A DNA stretch of 64,000 nucleotides from Neoscytalidium dimidiatum. Lineage: Eukaryota; Ascomycota; Dothideomycetes; Botryosphaeriales; Botryosphaeriaceae. Shown piece after piece: positions 1 to 11,429 of the stretch. The stretch lies in assembly GCA_037367355.1 (NCBI GenBank), contig CM074701.1, forward strand, positions 2,976,001 through 3,040,000, written 5' to 3'. Below the pieces are notes generated by a model. It had not been told where the DNA came from and made no database searches. It saw only the letters and a program-made list of their open reading frames with translations. Every line of letters starts with the position of its first letter. Positions within the stretch are counted from its first letter, which is position 1. The position numbers and the translations under genes were made by a program.

Positions 1-357
1 GACCATCTTCCTGTCGGTTGGGCCCGTAATCTCGACGCGCCTGTCTACAAGACCCGGGGCGGGGGGTGCGCCCTTCCATGCATCGTTCTCGCGAATGTGC
101 TTGGTCTCGGGCAGGAAGTCGGGCAGGTTGCCCTTGTCGAGCTCGGCCTGGCGAATCTGACGGCGCTCGAGCAGGGCCTTGCGGCGGGCATTGAAGGTGC
201 GGTGCAGGACGGTCAGGAAGACAATGGCATCCTTGTTCAGGATCTTGCGGGTCTGGTCGTTCAGAGGACCCAGGATGTTGACATCTTTGAGCACGGCGGC
301 CGGATTGGGGGCAGGGTTCGGCTTGGCCTGCGTGCCGAATTGGACTTGAGCAGCCAT
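1..357 (-). CDS. acuE: Malate synthase, N-terminal part (cut by left edge)
   Basis: The first 119 codons of malate synthase read leftwards off the window from the ATG at 357. The enzyme condenses glyoxylate with acetyl-CoA to malate in the glyoxylate shunt, in peroxisomes/glyoxysomes of fungi growing on acetate or fatty acids. Recognition rests on the N-terminal family signature: [12 protein letters not shown] followed by [12 protein letters not shown], then [20 protein letters not shown] and TDRKMV. No intron is visible in this part. The catalytic Arg/Asp residues and any C-terminal peroxisomal signal lie outside the window. The leader just upstream of the ATG holds a GGTC tetranucleotide run (about 382-404). 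The symbol follows Aspergillus usage. The family call is very secure. Confidence 0.96.
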   Translation of the reverse strand, partial: MAAQVQFGTQAKPNPAPNPAAVLKDVNILGPLNDQTRKILNKDAIVFLTVLHRTFNARRKALLERRQIRQAELDKGNLPDFLPETKHIRENDAWKGAPPAPGLVDRRVEITGPTDRKMV

Positions 358-2165
358 GCTTGCTGGTGTATCTAGCCTCGAGGTCGGTCGGTCGGTCGGT
401 CGGTTTCCGGAAAGGGCTCCAAGTGGTGGGATGGTCGGGACTGAGGCCTTGGGAACTCTGACGGGAAAAATCGCGATGAAGGAGTCGGGGCAGTGAGGAG
501 TAATAAAGTGGTCGCGGCTAGGGCGACGTCACATCTTGACCTCGGGTGAGCTGGAGGGCGCCATGACTGGTCTCGGCCACTCCCCGCGATGATGCTGTGG
601 TTGCCGGGGGCGGACAAGCTCCCTCGGGCGGAGGGGTCGAGGGCGAGCGATCGGCTTGTGATTCTGCGATTGTGGGGAAGAGAGTCCAGCCTTAGTCAGC
701 CCCGTTAGTCCACCAGCCTGTGCCCCATCGGCGACCCGCGTCCTGCCTTCTGATTGCGGCTGCCGGGCTGCTGCTGTCTGCCGCATGCCCGCGCTGCTTG
801 CCGCGCTCCACTGCCTTTCGCCGGACGTCTATTACGAAAGGACCTGCGTGCCTTCTCCCTCGTCCGCAAGCTCCAGCTCGAGCTTCTGAGGGGCTGCGCG
901 CAGCTCTGGAACGCAAGCTTCACTGCTCCCGGTAGCCCCCGAGCTGTTGCCTCGGGCGGCCAAGTCCGACAATACCCGTGCCCCTCGGCCGCCCTTCCGT
1001 CCAAGCGACAACGGCGAACGGGAGCCTTCCCGGTGATAGGACTGCGTCCACTGTGCCGGATACGTCACAGGATTATCAGCCCCAATCCAGTATCGCTATC
1101 CAACGCTCCACTTGACGCCCTTTTTGAGCTCCAATTTCCCCGGCCGCCGGGACTCTTGTGCGCTTTAAAAAGGCCGTCAACCTCGACGCGTCGCGCCGGA
1201 GGAAATTTTACTCGATGCGAAATCGTCACCACGACTCACCACTATGCCAGCGTATCATCCTGCGACTGCCGTTTACTCGATCGCAACTTGTCAACAAACG
1301 TGCTACACGCCGCCAAGCATCGTCCTGCGCCGAGATCCGCACAATTGGCAATCTGGGAAGGGTTCGCAAGAGTGGGCTCGGTGTGACTCTCGACCAGCCA
1401 TAAAAGCACTGGGAGACACGGCTGCTGTTCCGAAGTGCGCCTTGTGACGACCGGTGTGGAAAGTGGTGGCCCTTGGCGGAGCTCCAGCTGCATACCATGG
1501 AGTCTCCAACGCCTTAGTCCGGCTAAGCGTGCCGCACTTCACAGTGTTTCGAGACAATGTCTTGTGTCCGGTATCGGTACAGCAGAACGGATGTCGACGC
1601 ATGTTCGCGCGATTACTACATGCGCCTCTGCATTGGTTTCTCAGATACCTCCCCCGGTCTTCAGATTAAGTCTCCGCCCCGCTAAGCCGGTAGTATGCGC
1701 ATCGGTTGAAAGGCCTGTGGACACTCACCTCCCAGCAATCTGGTCAATTACGCTCTACGCCGTGCGTCTTCAGTAACCCAACTGTAGATCCCTGGCAGTG
1801 TATCAACCCCACATTTTAGTCTTCAAGTCGGTTGCCGGGTGCGGTAATCTTCCGTCCACAACACCCTATTCCCTTATCTACTATGGACGTCATAATCCGG
1901 TGCCGGCACGGCATGCGACAGGTTTGAGCTATGAGAAGCTGCGCCCTCGTCACGACGCGGAGGTTTCGACGTGTCGTCCAGTAAATCGCATTAATGCCCT
2001 CAACTTTGCGTGGGTATATACAATGCCAACCAAACTACTGCTAGCAGAAACAGCTCGGTGGTCCGGATGACTTCGAAGCCGTCTCGGTGTAGTTGTGAAG
2101 ACTCCAGTACTCTTGATCCAATTAGCCCTTTTCCATAACCCGGGAATAGATGACACCCGAACCCG
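358..2165. other. Intergenic: 5' flank of malate synthase, 3' flank of the pepsin-like gene
   Basis: No open frame here has a recognisable domain or splice-supported continuation. A (GGTC)n tract sits at about 382-404, within 50 bp of the malate synthase start. Several 60-200 codon open frames on both strands overlap one another and look like products of GC-rich DNA. The promoter of malate synthase must lie here, but I could not assign a FacB- or CreA-type site with confidence. Confidence 0.5.
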
Positions 2166-3867
2166 TCACTGCCAAGAAAATCTATTATCTTTCTTGCCTT
2201 GCGGGTCCTGTGCGGCGTTGTTTCCATCCATTTCATACACCATGGGCACATGCGCGCTCGCCAGTTCATATGCAACGTCCCTCCCGCCGTCCAGCTCCTG
2301 CCTGTTTCTGTCTTTGTAGGGCACATCCCCGGGCCCTTGCATCTCGTACCGCTGGTTGCTGTCGGACTCAATGAGAGGCGGCCTCTGGCCATGCGGCTTC
2401 CCCTCATTATGCTGCTGCTGCTCCCACGCCGCGTCCTGGCTGATATCGGCCTGGCGTCTGCGTCGCCGCCGCCGCCAGCAGAAGATGAGGCCGACGAGCG
2501 CAAAAACGCCACAAACGGAGACGGCGACAGCGATGCCCGCCGTTGCTCCCGTGCTGAGGCCGGTGGAACTGCCGAAGGTGTCTCCCGAGTCGTCGCCCAT
2601 TCCGGGAGAAAGGATGCGCACGATTTCCGAGCTGGGCAGAGGGCTTGCGAACGCGGTTTGCGCGATGGTGAAGTTCCGGCGTTCGTGGTCCACGATTAGG
2701 TAAGCTTCCTGAAGGAGGGTGCGGCCGAGCGTGTACTGGGATGAACCGTTTGCCCGGCGAATGGGAAAATAGCGGCGTGGTGTGTCGTAGTGCGGATAGC
2801 CTATCTCCAGGTCGAACGCACCGTAGGGAAGCTGGATGTTGGTACTATTCGTTTCGCTGGTGTATATCTGATTACCAAGCTTGAAGGTGATTGCTGGATT
2901 GAGCTGGAGAAGCTGTTGGTGGACTGTGTCGTTCACGAGGTAGTAAGTCGTGTTCTCGTCGTAGGTGAGACCGAAATTCTTCTCGAAATTATCGCACACG
3001 TCCTCGGGGAGCCACAGCTCAGGTACGGTAGAATCGATGAGTGAAAGGTGGCCAGAGAGGGTCATCGAAACAACGCCGTTGGGAGCGTTGGATGCTAAGA
3101 TGGATTGGACGCCAACGACAAGATCCCGGCTCTCGTCCGAGGCGAAGGTGAAATTGAAATCGGGTGGAGAAGCAAAACGAGCCTGGTCATAGCCGCCCAG
3201 TATCAAGCTGCCGAGGACGCCATCGTAGCCTGCGGTGGTGTGAGTGCGCATTGGACAGACCTAGCGTGTTGTTTTACTTACGATATGGCGCGCCTGCTGT
3301 GTAGGCGTACGACAGGCTCGGGATGGAGTTATTTTGCTTCAGGCTGTTGAAGAAACTTAGGACAGGATCGCTGATGCTGTTAAAGTTTGACGAGGTTGGA
3401 CTCAGGCCCACGAGCCCCAGGTAGAAGTCTTTCGAGGCTACAGTAGCGACGACCTGGTGGTCCAGTCCCAGAGCATTCTGGTCCTGGGCGGAACCGAGGC
3501 GGATGGTATCGAAGCCATACTGGCCGTTGCCGGCGTACCCAAGGTCGCTCTCGATGCCCAGGTCGTAGATGCCGATGACATCCCAGGTGGACGAGGCATT
3601 GGTGTTGAAGCCAGAGTTGGGCCTCCCATTGAAGGGCTCCACGCCGCGGGTGGTGGTGCAGTTGGCTGGGTCGTCGGCTGTGCAGCCTAGGGGATCCAAT
3701 ATGAAGGTCTCGTGACCGCGCGTCGAGACGAGGACGCGGAACTCCTGGGGCGGGGAACCAACGCTGAGGCTGAAGGTCGACCAAGGGCCGTCGTTGCCAT
3801 CCCACTGGCCCGTGGTGGGGACGACGTAGGGCTCGGGGAAGGAATCCTGTCGGCGGTGGAGGGCCAT
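2166..3867 (-). CDS. Membrane-anchored pepsin-like (A1 family) protein, probably catalytically dead
   Basis: Two exons (3282-3867 and 2166-3229) flank a 52-bp GTAAGT..CAG intron and give 549 residues. The A1 pepsin fold shows in the WDGNDGPWSTF entry strand, the SVGSPPQEFRV strand, YDGVLGSLILGGYD and a second-lobe motif at about 261 (IDSTVPELWLPEDVC). The first catalytic motif, normally DTGS, reads STRG (residues 48-51), so the first catalytic Asp is absent. The second keeps Asp but has ST in place of TG. Many N-glycosylation sequons occur. A Gly/Ser stalk leads to one transmembrane helix (about 425-447), a seven-Arg stop-transfer run and a cytosolic tail of about 100 residues. This is a type I surface protein, more likely a binding or sensing molecule than a protease. 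No signal peptide follows the chosen ATG and an in-frame TGA lies 9 nt upstream of it, so an unrecognised 5' exon is possible. Confidence 0.85.
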
Positions 3868-6800
3868 GAGCGCTCAGTAGCGCGCGGTGGCTGCGGCGGG
3901 AGCCAGCGGAGCGCGAGTCAGGATTCGGGAAGGCCGGACGCAGGCGCGTGCATGAGATGAGCCGCAGAAACTCGGCTGGCTGCCCGGGGGTACCTCGACG
4001 GAGCAGCTCGCAGTCAACCAGGCGGGGCGAGGGTCATGGAGAGGGCAGAATCGCGACGAGAGTCTCACGGGGCACGACGAGGTGAGGCGCTCAGGAGCAG
4101 AGAGAGATAGGGCGGGCGGCTAAAGAGGAGCCATCACTAGTCCGCTGGGCGAAATGGGGGCCCAAGCCAGCCGAGAAACGTTATTTATTAGCTGCGTCGC
4201 TTCACCATCAGCCCCCATCTTCTTCTCTGTCTTCTCTGTCCTCTTGTTTCAAAGCCACGACTCCTTCGCCCTGTCCTCCTGCTCGACCGCTCCATGCATG
4301 CACCGCCCCGCTCGCAGCTCCATCTCCCTGACCCGTGTCGGCATCATCGCGTCCGCCCTCGTCCGTCCTCGTCCGTGCAGCTGCCCGTCTCCGCATTGTG
4401 CCCGCCCAGCTTTGCGCCGCGCCTGTCCTACGTGTCTAGGCATCATTCACCCAATTGGTGTGCGAGCGCATGCTTGGCCGATCAGCCAACGCAGCTCTGT
4501 GGCCCCTGCCGCCGTAAGACAGTCAACATAGAGCCGCTTGAAACAAACTCCTCGCGATTTGGAAGTGCCGTCTGCTTTCATTTCAAGCCTATTCAATTTT
4601 GTTCTCTCTCTGAGATGCGCTTAACATCGATGTTCGTGTGTTTTCACATTGTTAGGGGCCCTGCTTTCCATCCACTCGTAAAGAATTCCAGTTCGAAGGC
4701 TCTATAAGTCGAAGGATAGATTGGCACAGAAAACGCCCGAGATGTATCTGCAAACCACTCCAGTTTCTGGCAGCTTTTTCCATTCTCTTTGCTCTCCACA
4801 ACGCCTTAGCAGCGGGGAGCCCGAAATTGCTGCTCCTCATCTTTCCGAGTGGCTCAAGGACAAACAGACCCTACTCCAGCAACTGCCCCTCTGTTACACA
4901 TCTTCTACCTGTTTTTGCGGTTTGCGTGGTCAGACACCGTGGTTATACAACATTAGGGGCATGCCGCAAGCTGCAAGAACATTTGCCGGTCTCCTAAAAC
5001 AGGCCTTACAGCAGAAGCAGCAACATGCAGCGGATGCATGCCGAGGGACAATGCCGGTTGATGATTACGCACGACAATGCAACATCTCTCGTTCCATCCA
5101 TGACTTCACGGCGCGTAACATGTCGTATTAATTGTTCAGGGAAATTCCAGCTACGCAATCTCACCCCAGGAACCGTCAAGGCCGGTCCCACAAGCGCCTC
5201 CCAGATGCCAGCCATTAGTCATTCTCGGATGAAATGGACCAGGTTCTCACGGGTGGCTTAGGATATCTGCAGCAGTATCGTATCTATGTAGCATCGAATT
5301 TGCTTTTAAGCAGGTACAGGTGGCAAATCCTAGGGTACATTCACCGGCCTTCGCCCATTATCCATCGTCAGTTGCCGCATAGGGGACTTCAGTCTATCTC
5401 ACGCATGGGTCCATTACGACAACTTACAAATATCACTCAGTTCTACCAATTCCTCATCACGCGTTCTGCAAGCCATCTAGCTCCACTCTTCCTAAATATA
5501 CCTTCCAACGTAGCCTGTCTAAGGTAATCTGGTTGTTCATACAAGCGCTGCATGCGCACTCTTTACCGACCAGCAGGAGTTGAACTGCCTTTCGGATGCG
5601 CCGTTCATGCCTACCTGCATCTCTTCCTGAGCAACAACACGTGCACACCAACTCCGCACAAAGAAGTTTGGATCAAATCCCAATTATACGGCTTTCATTC
5701 TTGGGTGTGCTGCCACCTTGTTTACTGTGTTAATATGAAGCCTCCGCTCACAGAAGGATGTCTGCGCTCCGGCGACGTTCCTGGACGAAAAGGGTACTAT
5801 TCCCACCAATTTTGGCTGGCACGCCTTCAATATTCACCTGCTTTAGAGAGGACTACCCGTGGTTGACATTGAAAGTCACCTCTTTAGTTTATACTAGTCC
5901 AATCTCTTGTACCATTGGATATTGGGTCTTTTAGGTTACCACCTCGCACTAGCACTCTTCACACCAACGCGATTCGAGCGCAGGTAGTGATATGTTTCTT
6001 ATGAATTTTGTTTCTAAAGTGTATCTGCAAGTCGCCAGATTCCCATCCTCAAGGTTACACCCGCTGATCCCTTTCTAAGCTCGAAACGAAGTGGTTGCTT
6101 TCGCGAAACCATTCAATCCGGAGTTACACGAGGCACCAACATCCAAGGCCAGCCCTGTCTCTGAGATAATGAGCTCACTGACAGGTATTTGCCGCATGAG
6201 GTCAATCGAAGACGTCAGTTCTGATGTCAGCAGGTATCCTCTGCAAGCCTTTGAGGAAGCATCATCCCACCGGATGCAGCTTGTCACCGCCAAAACTCAG
6301 TACGTTGTGAAGCCTCCTACGAATTCGAAACAAGGTCGCTAAATAATTTTCTAAGGCAAAACGCAGTGTCCAACACCCGCACCCAACGCCCTCTTTTGTA
6401 CTCACTAAATCTGCGGGATAAATAGAGACCCCGGGCTCAGCAGTCGTCTTGGGACTGTACTGCTAACGGCCGCTCGAGGTGTTACATGATTTCTGACCAG
6501 TTGGCAATTATGGATGGACTATTCACAATCTGTGATAGTCGCTTGCAGCTTTTGCTGTGTCACAAAGAATGAGGAAAGACACCAAAATAAAGCTGGGCAA
6601 GCGTCGCTATCCTGCGCCTGAAAGTGCCGTTCAAGCGTCTGTACAAGAGCGGAAGTAATTTTGTGCCAAGTTGAAAGAAACCGCGCTTCGAATAGCTGTT
6701 AAACAGGCATCTGTAAGCACAGCCATGCCTCCATTCTCCTGGACACTAGGTTTTGGCATAGTTGCGTTCTTCCGATTGACCAATTATGTCCTACGCTCAC

Positions 6801-7639
6801 ATTGACATATGAGCTAGGTTTGTAAGATTTCTTCAGCACACCATTGGCTATTCTTGGCAAAAGACCACTTCTCTCCATTGTGATACGCAAGTTTCTTCAC
6901 TTCAGATATCTCTACCTAATTGAATAGATGATAGAGGCAAGACAAGGCATGATACCCCGCTCCTCCGTCCTACCAGCTGCGTTGTACAATACTGCCTACT
7001 AGGCAGTAACAGAGCCTGGAGCACGGTTTCACCACTCATGTTTCCACGAACGTACACCCTTCGCCTCTTTCACCCTAGCTGTGCCGTTGGATGAAGCACA
7101 AAGATGATCACTAATTTTGTAACTGTATAGAGCTCTTCTGAGCCAACAGCAGAATACTTCCAATGTTACTCAGCCGCCGCACTAGAGGCTCTAGCCTTTC
7201 TAGGATCCAATACACCAAAGAGCTTTGGTGTTAAAAAATTTCCTAGTTCATTCAGAGTTCCAGTGTCCACAGTACACTGCATTGAGACGCCAATGAATAT
7301 TGATTAAAGCTGTGAAACTTTGGTTGCGTAGAAAACTACCTCAATCGATCATTTAAGAGTCCGGCTGACCGAAGCTTCTCGTCTGTAGACTTGTCCTACT
7401 CCTTGCGGCCTCCACCCATCTTGAACTACCGCATGAGTCGAATAACCATGTCACAGGTTCTTATGGTACTTTTCAATTTCTTTAAATACATCCTGACTTG
7501 CTCCGCTCTTTCACTCGATCAGCCATCCAAGCAAATCCCTTCCAACAGCGACTGTATCGAAGACTTGTCATTGACAGCCAACAGCATGCCTTTATACCTA
7601 ATCACTTTTCCTCCAAGCACGACCCCATAATCCGACTAG
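3868..7639. other. Gene-poor interval upstream of the pepsin-like gene
   Basis: The first 700 bp are pyrimidine-rich and look like promoter and 5' leader of the leftward pepsin-like gene. From about 4500 on the DNA is noticeably richer in A+T than the coding parts of the window, and open frames are short and overlapping. I found no transposase, reverse transcriptase, terminal repeat or convincing exon chain. CpA dinucleotides remain common by eye, so heavy repeat-induced point mutation is not apparent. Confidence 0.4.
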
Positions 7640-7954
7640 TTGAGCTACGAATCGGGAACCACCGACACTGCCACTCCAGCTTATGTCTTTGAAGCTATCG
7701 CCCCAACGCTCCTCTCGTATCCCTACGATGTCAACATAATTACAATAACTCGCACAATACTTCACATTACCACCATTTATTTCGGTGGCTCGTCTACCGT
7801 CAAGAACCATCCGGGCCCCTTTAGAATGCACGGACTCTACATCGCTTCAAAGTTTGGGTTTGACAGCACCTATTACCTGGGACTGGAGAGGAGCTACACT
7901 ATATGCGCTACTAATATTCGACCCTCTTGTCGATAAGCTAACTAGAAGAGGACC

Positions 7955-8914
7955 TGGCCAACAACATATCTTGCCTACGACATGTTCCAAGAAGGTACCT
8001 GGCAAACTTGCGGTTGTTCAAGCAATGAAGCAGTCTACACCTTGGAACTCAACACAATCGACGAGCAGAAAGCGTGTGCAATCTATCCCGCTTCCGAGCC
8101 ATCGAGCATGTACATGCCTGTATCGTCGCCTGTTCTTGATTACTTGATGGCGGACCGAAACGTATCCCTGCCCTTGGATATACGTAAGTGTACAGCTCGC
8201 AATCAGAAGGTGGGGAAATGTCAGACCTTAAGCACAGGGAATCCAACGTTGATTTCAGCTCCGCAATGGAGTGCTGCTGGCCCACTACCCGGGCCGTGCC
8301 TGGGGGCTCTTCCGGAACCAACATCGTCTCTTCCCTTCCGCGCGCCTTTGCTACTCGCTTCCAGATCGGCAACAACCCCATACTTGCCAGGGCCTTCAAC
8401 TCACATCTCCGAGGCTGTTATTGTAGAAAATTATACAGTTACTGTGAACAGTTCATTTAGCGCACCACCCAGTACCGCCATCGACCTCTCCACGATTAGT
8501 TCCAGCATCAATGATACTTCAACCACAGCAATGTTTTCCGCTTCTTCCACTTCGTCGACACCTCCATCCTCATCTAATTCTCCCAATTCTACGACCATGT
8601 CAGGATCAGGGTCGGGAGCGACCAGCTCTGATGCCGCTTCCAGCACCACCACGACCTCATCTAGCCCATCCGAGAACCCTTCCAGCACTTCAATATCGTC
8701 AGGCTCGGATAACAGTACGAGCTCTTTTTCTACTAGACGCGGATCTTGTACCACTCTTCATATTTATTTACATCTATCACGACCGCTCTCAGCTCTTCTA
8801 GCAGCAATAGCGCAAGCGCCAGCACCAGCGCCAGCACCAGCGATGAACATCAGGAGGAGTAGCATCAACAACGGCGGCGGTGCATGCCACTCTCCAAGGT
8901 CCATTGATGTTTGA
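7955..8914 (+). pseudogene. Possible decayed Ser/Thr-rich surface-protein gene
   Basis: An open frame from the ATG at 7982 to the stop at 8914 first encodes a Cys-containing segment (CGCSSNEAVYTLELN), then a sequon-bearing segment (VENYTVTVNSSFS), then about 100 residues dominated by Ser and Thr, a composition typical of fungal wall or GPI-linked stalks. A plausible intron (GTAAGT near 8184, TTTCAG near 8260) is in frame. Reading upstream in the same frame stops at 7943. Near 8760 the Ser/Thr-rich character jumps to another frame (TTALSSSSSNSASASTSAS, ending at a TAG near 8849), while the open frame turns into unrelated Arg/Pro/Ala residues. That fits a frameshift or an unrecognised intron. 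I see no signal peptide, GPI site or known domain. It could be a real secreted protein with a missed exon structure or a decaying gene. Confidence 0.3.
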
Positions 8915-10055
8915 TCAAATTCGCATCAGTGCCCACTTATTAGGGCATCGGACTTGAAAGGTCTGGAGATGGCTCGAGCGCGACAGGGGATGGAAGTAAA
9001 CAAGGGATGTCGGTACACATGACGCCTGATTCGTACGACGAGTATTCGCCAGATCTTAATATTTCATGTATCTAATATGGAGCATGTGAGTACAGTCGTG
9101 CATCGGCTACAGAGATATTGCAGCTGGTAAGCTGAGCTCCTTCCTACATTATATTTACTTTCCTGAGCCTTTCCCTTTACATCGGGAACGAGTCGGAAAT
9201 TTCTGCCAAATGGATGATACTCTCTTTGTCGCTCCCAGCTGAGCCTGTTCCTGGATCACCTCGCCAACCATGCTGCACGTGGTGTCTCAGTGCGTCTTCG
9301 ACCGATGGGCGATTGCGTTCTCTGATCAACCACACATCGTCTACAACGGAAGCCCCAAGGATTGGTCAATAAGTGTGCGTGACGGTCCCACTCGACCGCA
9401 GCGCACGCTCATAAAAAGAGCTTGACATCGAAGATCCGAAAGCTCAGGCGACGGTGGGGATCAAGCGAAGCGCCCCTCCGCAAGCCCCAGAAAAGAGCGG
9501 TATCCAGCTTGGCAGATAACGCTAAGCTCAAGGGTTGACCGGATTTCTCGAGGTGTTGGGTGTGCAAAATCGCACGCTGAGCTCATGCGGCCCGTAGGCG
9601 GGCCTAGCGCGCGTGACGAAAAGTCTCACAGCACACACACACTATGCAAGCGTCTGTGTGCTTATCAAGGGCACCGCTATTGTTGATCACTCACTTAGCG
9701 CGGAAAATGATCACGCCGGCGGGGTTCGCGCAATTCGAGGGCGACCAGGCATCAGCGAGCACCAACGCAAGAGAGCATTGGAGCATCGGGGAGGGGGGCC
9801 ATGTGGGCGGCAAGCCAAAAAAAAAAAAAAAAGATGTAGGTGCCTAAGCTAGCGGCGCTCAATAATGCGGTTTTACTTTGTCTCCGCTACCGTCTGTTTT
9901 AGCTTCTTTTCGCATTTTAACGGAAGAACGAAATTCTTGCTAAGCACGGCTCGCGGCACAAACCAGCTCTGAGTCAAATCGCCGGAGGCAGCTACTCCTC
10001 GCGCGACACCTACTTTCCCGATCCAGCCGGCCCGCGCACCGACAACGGAGAGAAG

Positions 10056-10084
10056 GAGTGAGTGAGTGAGTGAGTGAGTGAGTG
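10056..10084. repeat. (GAGT)n microsatellite
   Basis: About seven uninterrupted GAGT units lie in the long intergenic interval, followed closely by an A-rich run at about 10107-10119. Confidence 0.9.
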
Positions 10085-11393
10085 CGTGGGAGTGAAGAGC
10101 CCCAGGAAAAAAAAAAAAGAAATTCGCGCACCGGCCCGCGTGCATCGGATCAGCGCGAGCGCGCACCCATTTCCAAGCACCGCCGATCACCGTGACCGCT
10201 CGCGCAGCAGCCAGCAGCGCGAGGGCGGCGGGGTGAAAGGAAAGCAGAGACGAGGACCACTTGGACAAAAGCGTCTCACCGCACGCCCGCTATCCCGATC
10301 GACAGGGTCTCCTCCCAATAGTTATTTTGTTTTGTCAGACACTTTTTTAGTTTGCCCTCCCCGCAAAGCGCACTGGAGAACGAATGAGCCAGCGACAAAT
10401 CATATCCTCTGCGCAGATCATGCCATGCGACAGATAGAAAGAGTCGTCCTAGGCAGGTGGGTAAGGCGAGCAATGGCACCACCCACCCCCTCGCCAAACC
10501 TATCTGTCGGCGGAGCGGGGGAGAGGGGGACAAAGAGAGAGAGCGAGGAATGATCAGATCGAAAGGTCTGGACAGCAAAGAAATCGATAGTTCGCGAACC
10601 ATACCATATGGCCCCCCCCGCCATTCTCTCTCCATACACACACGAAGCAAGGCAAGGGGGGAAATGATGTGAGCGCGCTCGCCTCATCGTTCCACCCTGC
10701 CTTACCCCGCGTTCTACGTCATTCGATACCAGAACCACGACCCCAAACACGCGACCCAGGTTTTGTCGCTTCCTCGCTCGAACGATGCCTGAAACCCCAG
10801 CCAGAGCCAGCCAGCCGAGCCGCCGGACGACCGGGATGATCCCGCCGGGGCCGAGCGGACAGTTCGGTTCGCGCGGCCGGCACGCCTCGGGCGACCCGGG
10901 AAAGCCGCAAGGCAAGAAAAGAAGCGTATTTTTCTTCGTAATCTATCGCATGATCTTTTCTCATCGGCCGTAGTGAAAGCGATTCGCTCCTACGGCCGAG
11001 CCGGGATGGCGGAAGTGCTGGAGACGGGGAGAGGGTTGTGCCGAGAGCGTTGGGCGCATCCGACACGGCTGGCTGGCTGGCTGGCTGCGGGCGGGCTCGA
11101 GTTTCGAAGTTTGGGGTTTGCGATGGGGCGGCGCGCCCGCGATATCAGTTCGTCGAGCGGACGGGGAAACCCTGCCGGCGCTGCGTCATCGAGGGCGCAG
11201 GACGGGGCAGACTGCAGTGCCTTCATGGAGTAGGTGATCAACAGAGGACTTGGGAGGGTTTATCCCGTGAGCAGCGTGGACGCGCCTCTTCCGTCATGCA
11301 AGCCAGCCGAGCAACCATGTTCCGGCCCGTGTCGCGGTCGTGCGTGTATTGTCATGTATTGAGATGCCTTGTTGTTGGTCGGGCAGTCATGAG

Positions 11394-11397
<4 letters not shown>

Positions 11398-11429
<32 letters not shown>
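11398..11429. repeat. (CTG)n trinucleotide tract
   Basis: About ten CTG units pass into CCG/CTG variants. The tract lies in non-coding DNA as far as I can tell. The short frame reading it as poly-Leu has no other support. Confidence 0.85.

Noticed and set aside
754..1386. 210-codon plus-strand frame near the left end
   Set aside because: Composition shifts along its length, no domain, overlapped by several equally long frames on both strands.
5565..5625. tRNA-like T-arm (GCAG, TTCAACTC, CTGC) on the minus strand
   Set aside because: No matching acceptor, D-arm or anticodon arm could be found on either side.
4500..7400. Possible RIP-degraded transposon
   Set aside because: No terminal repeats or transposon protein remnants, and CpA dinucleotides remain frequent by eye.
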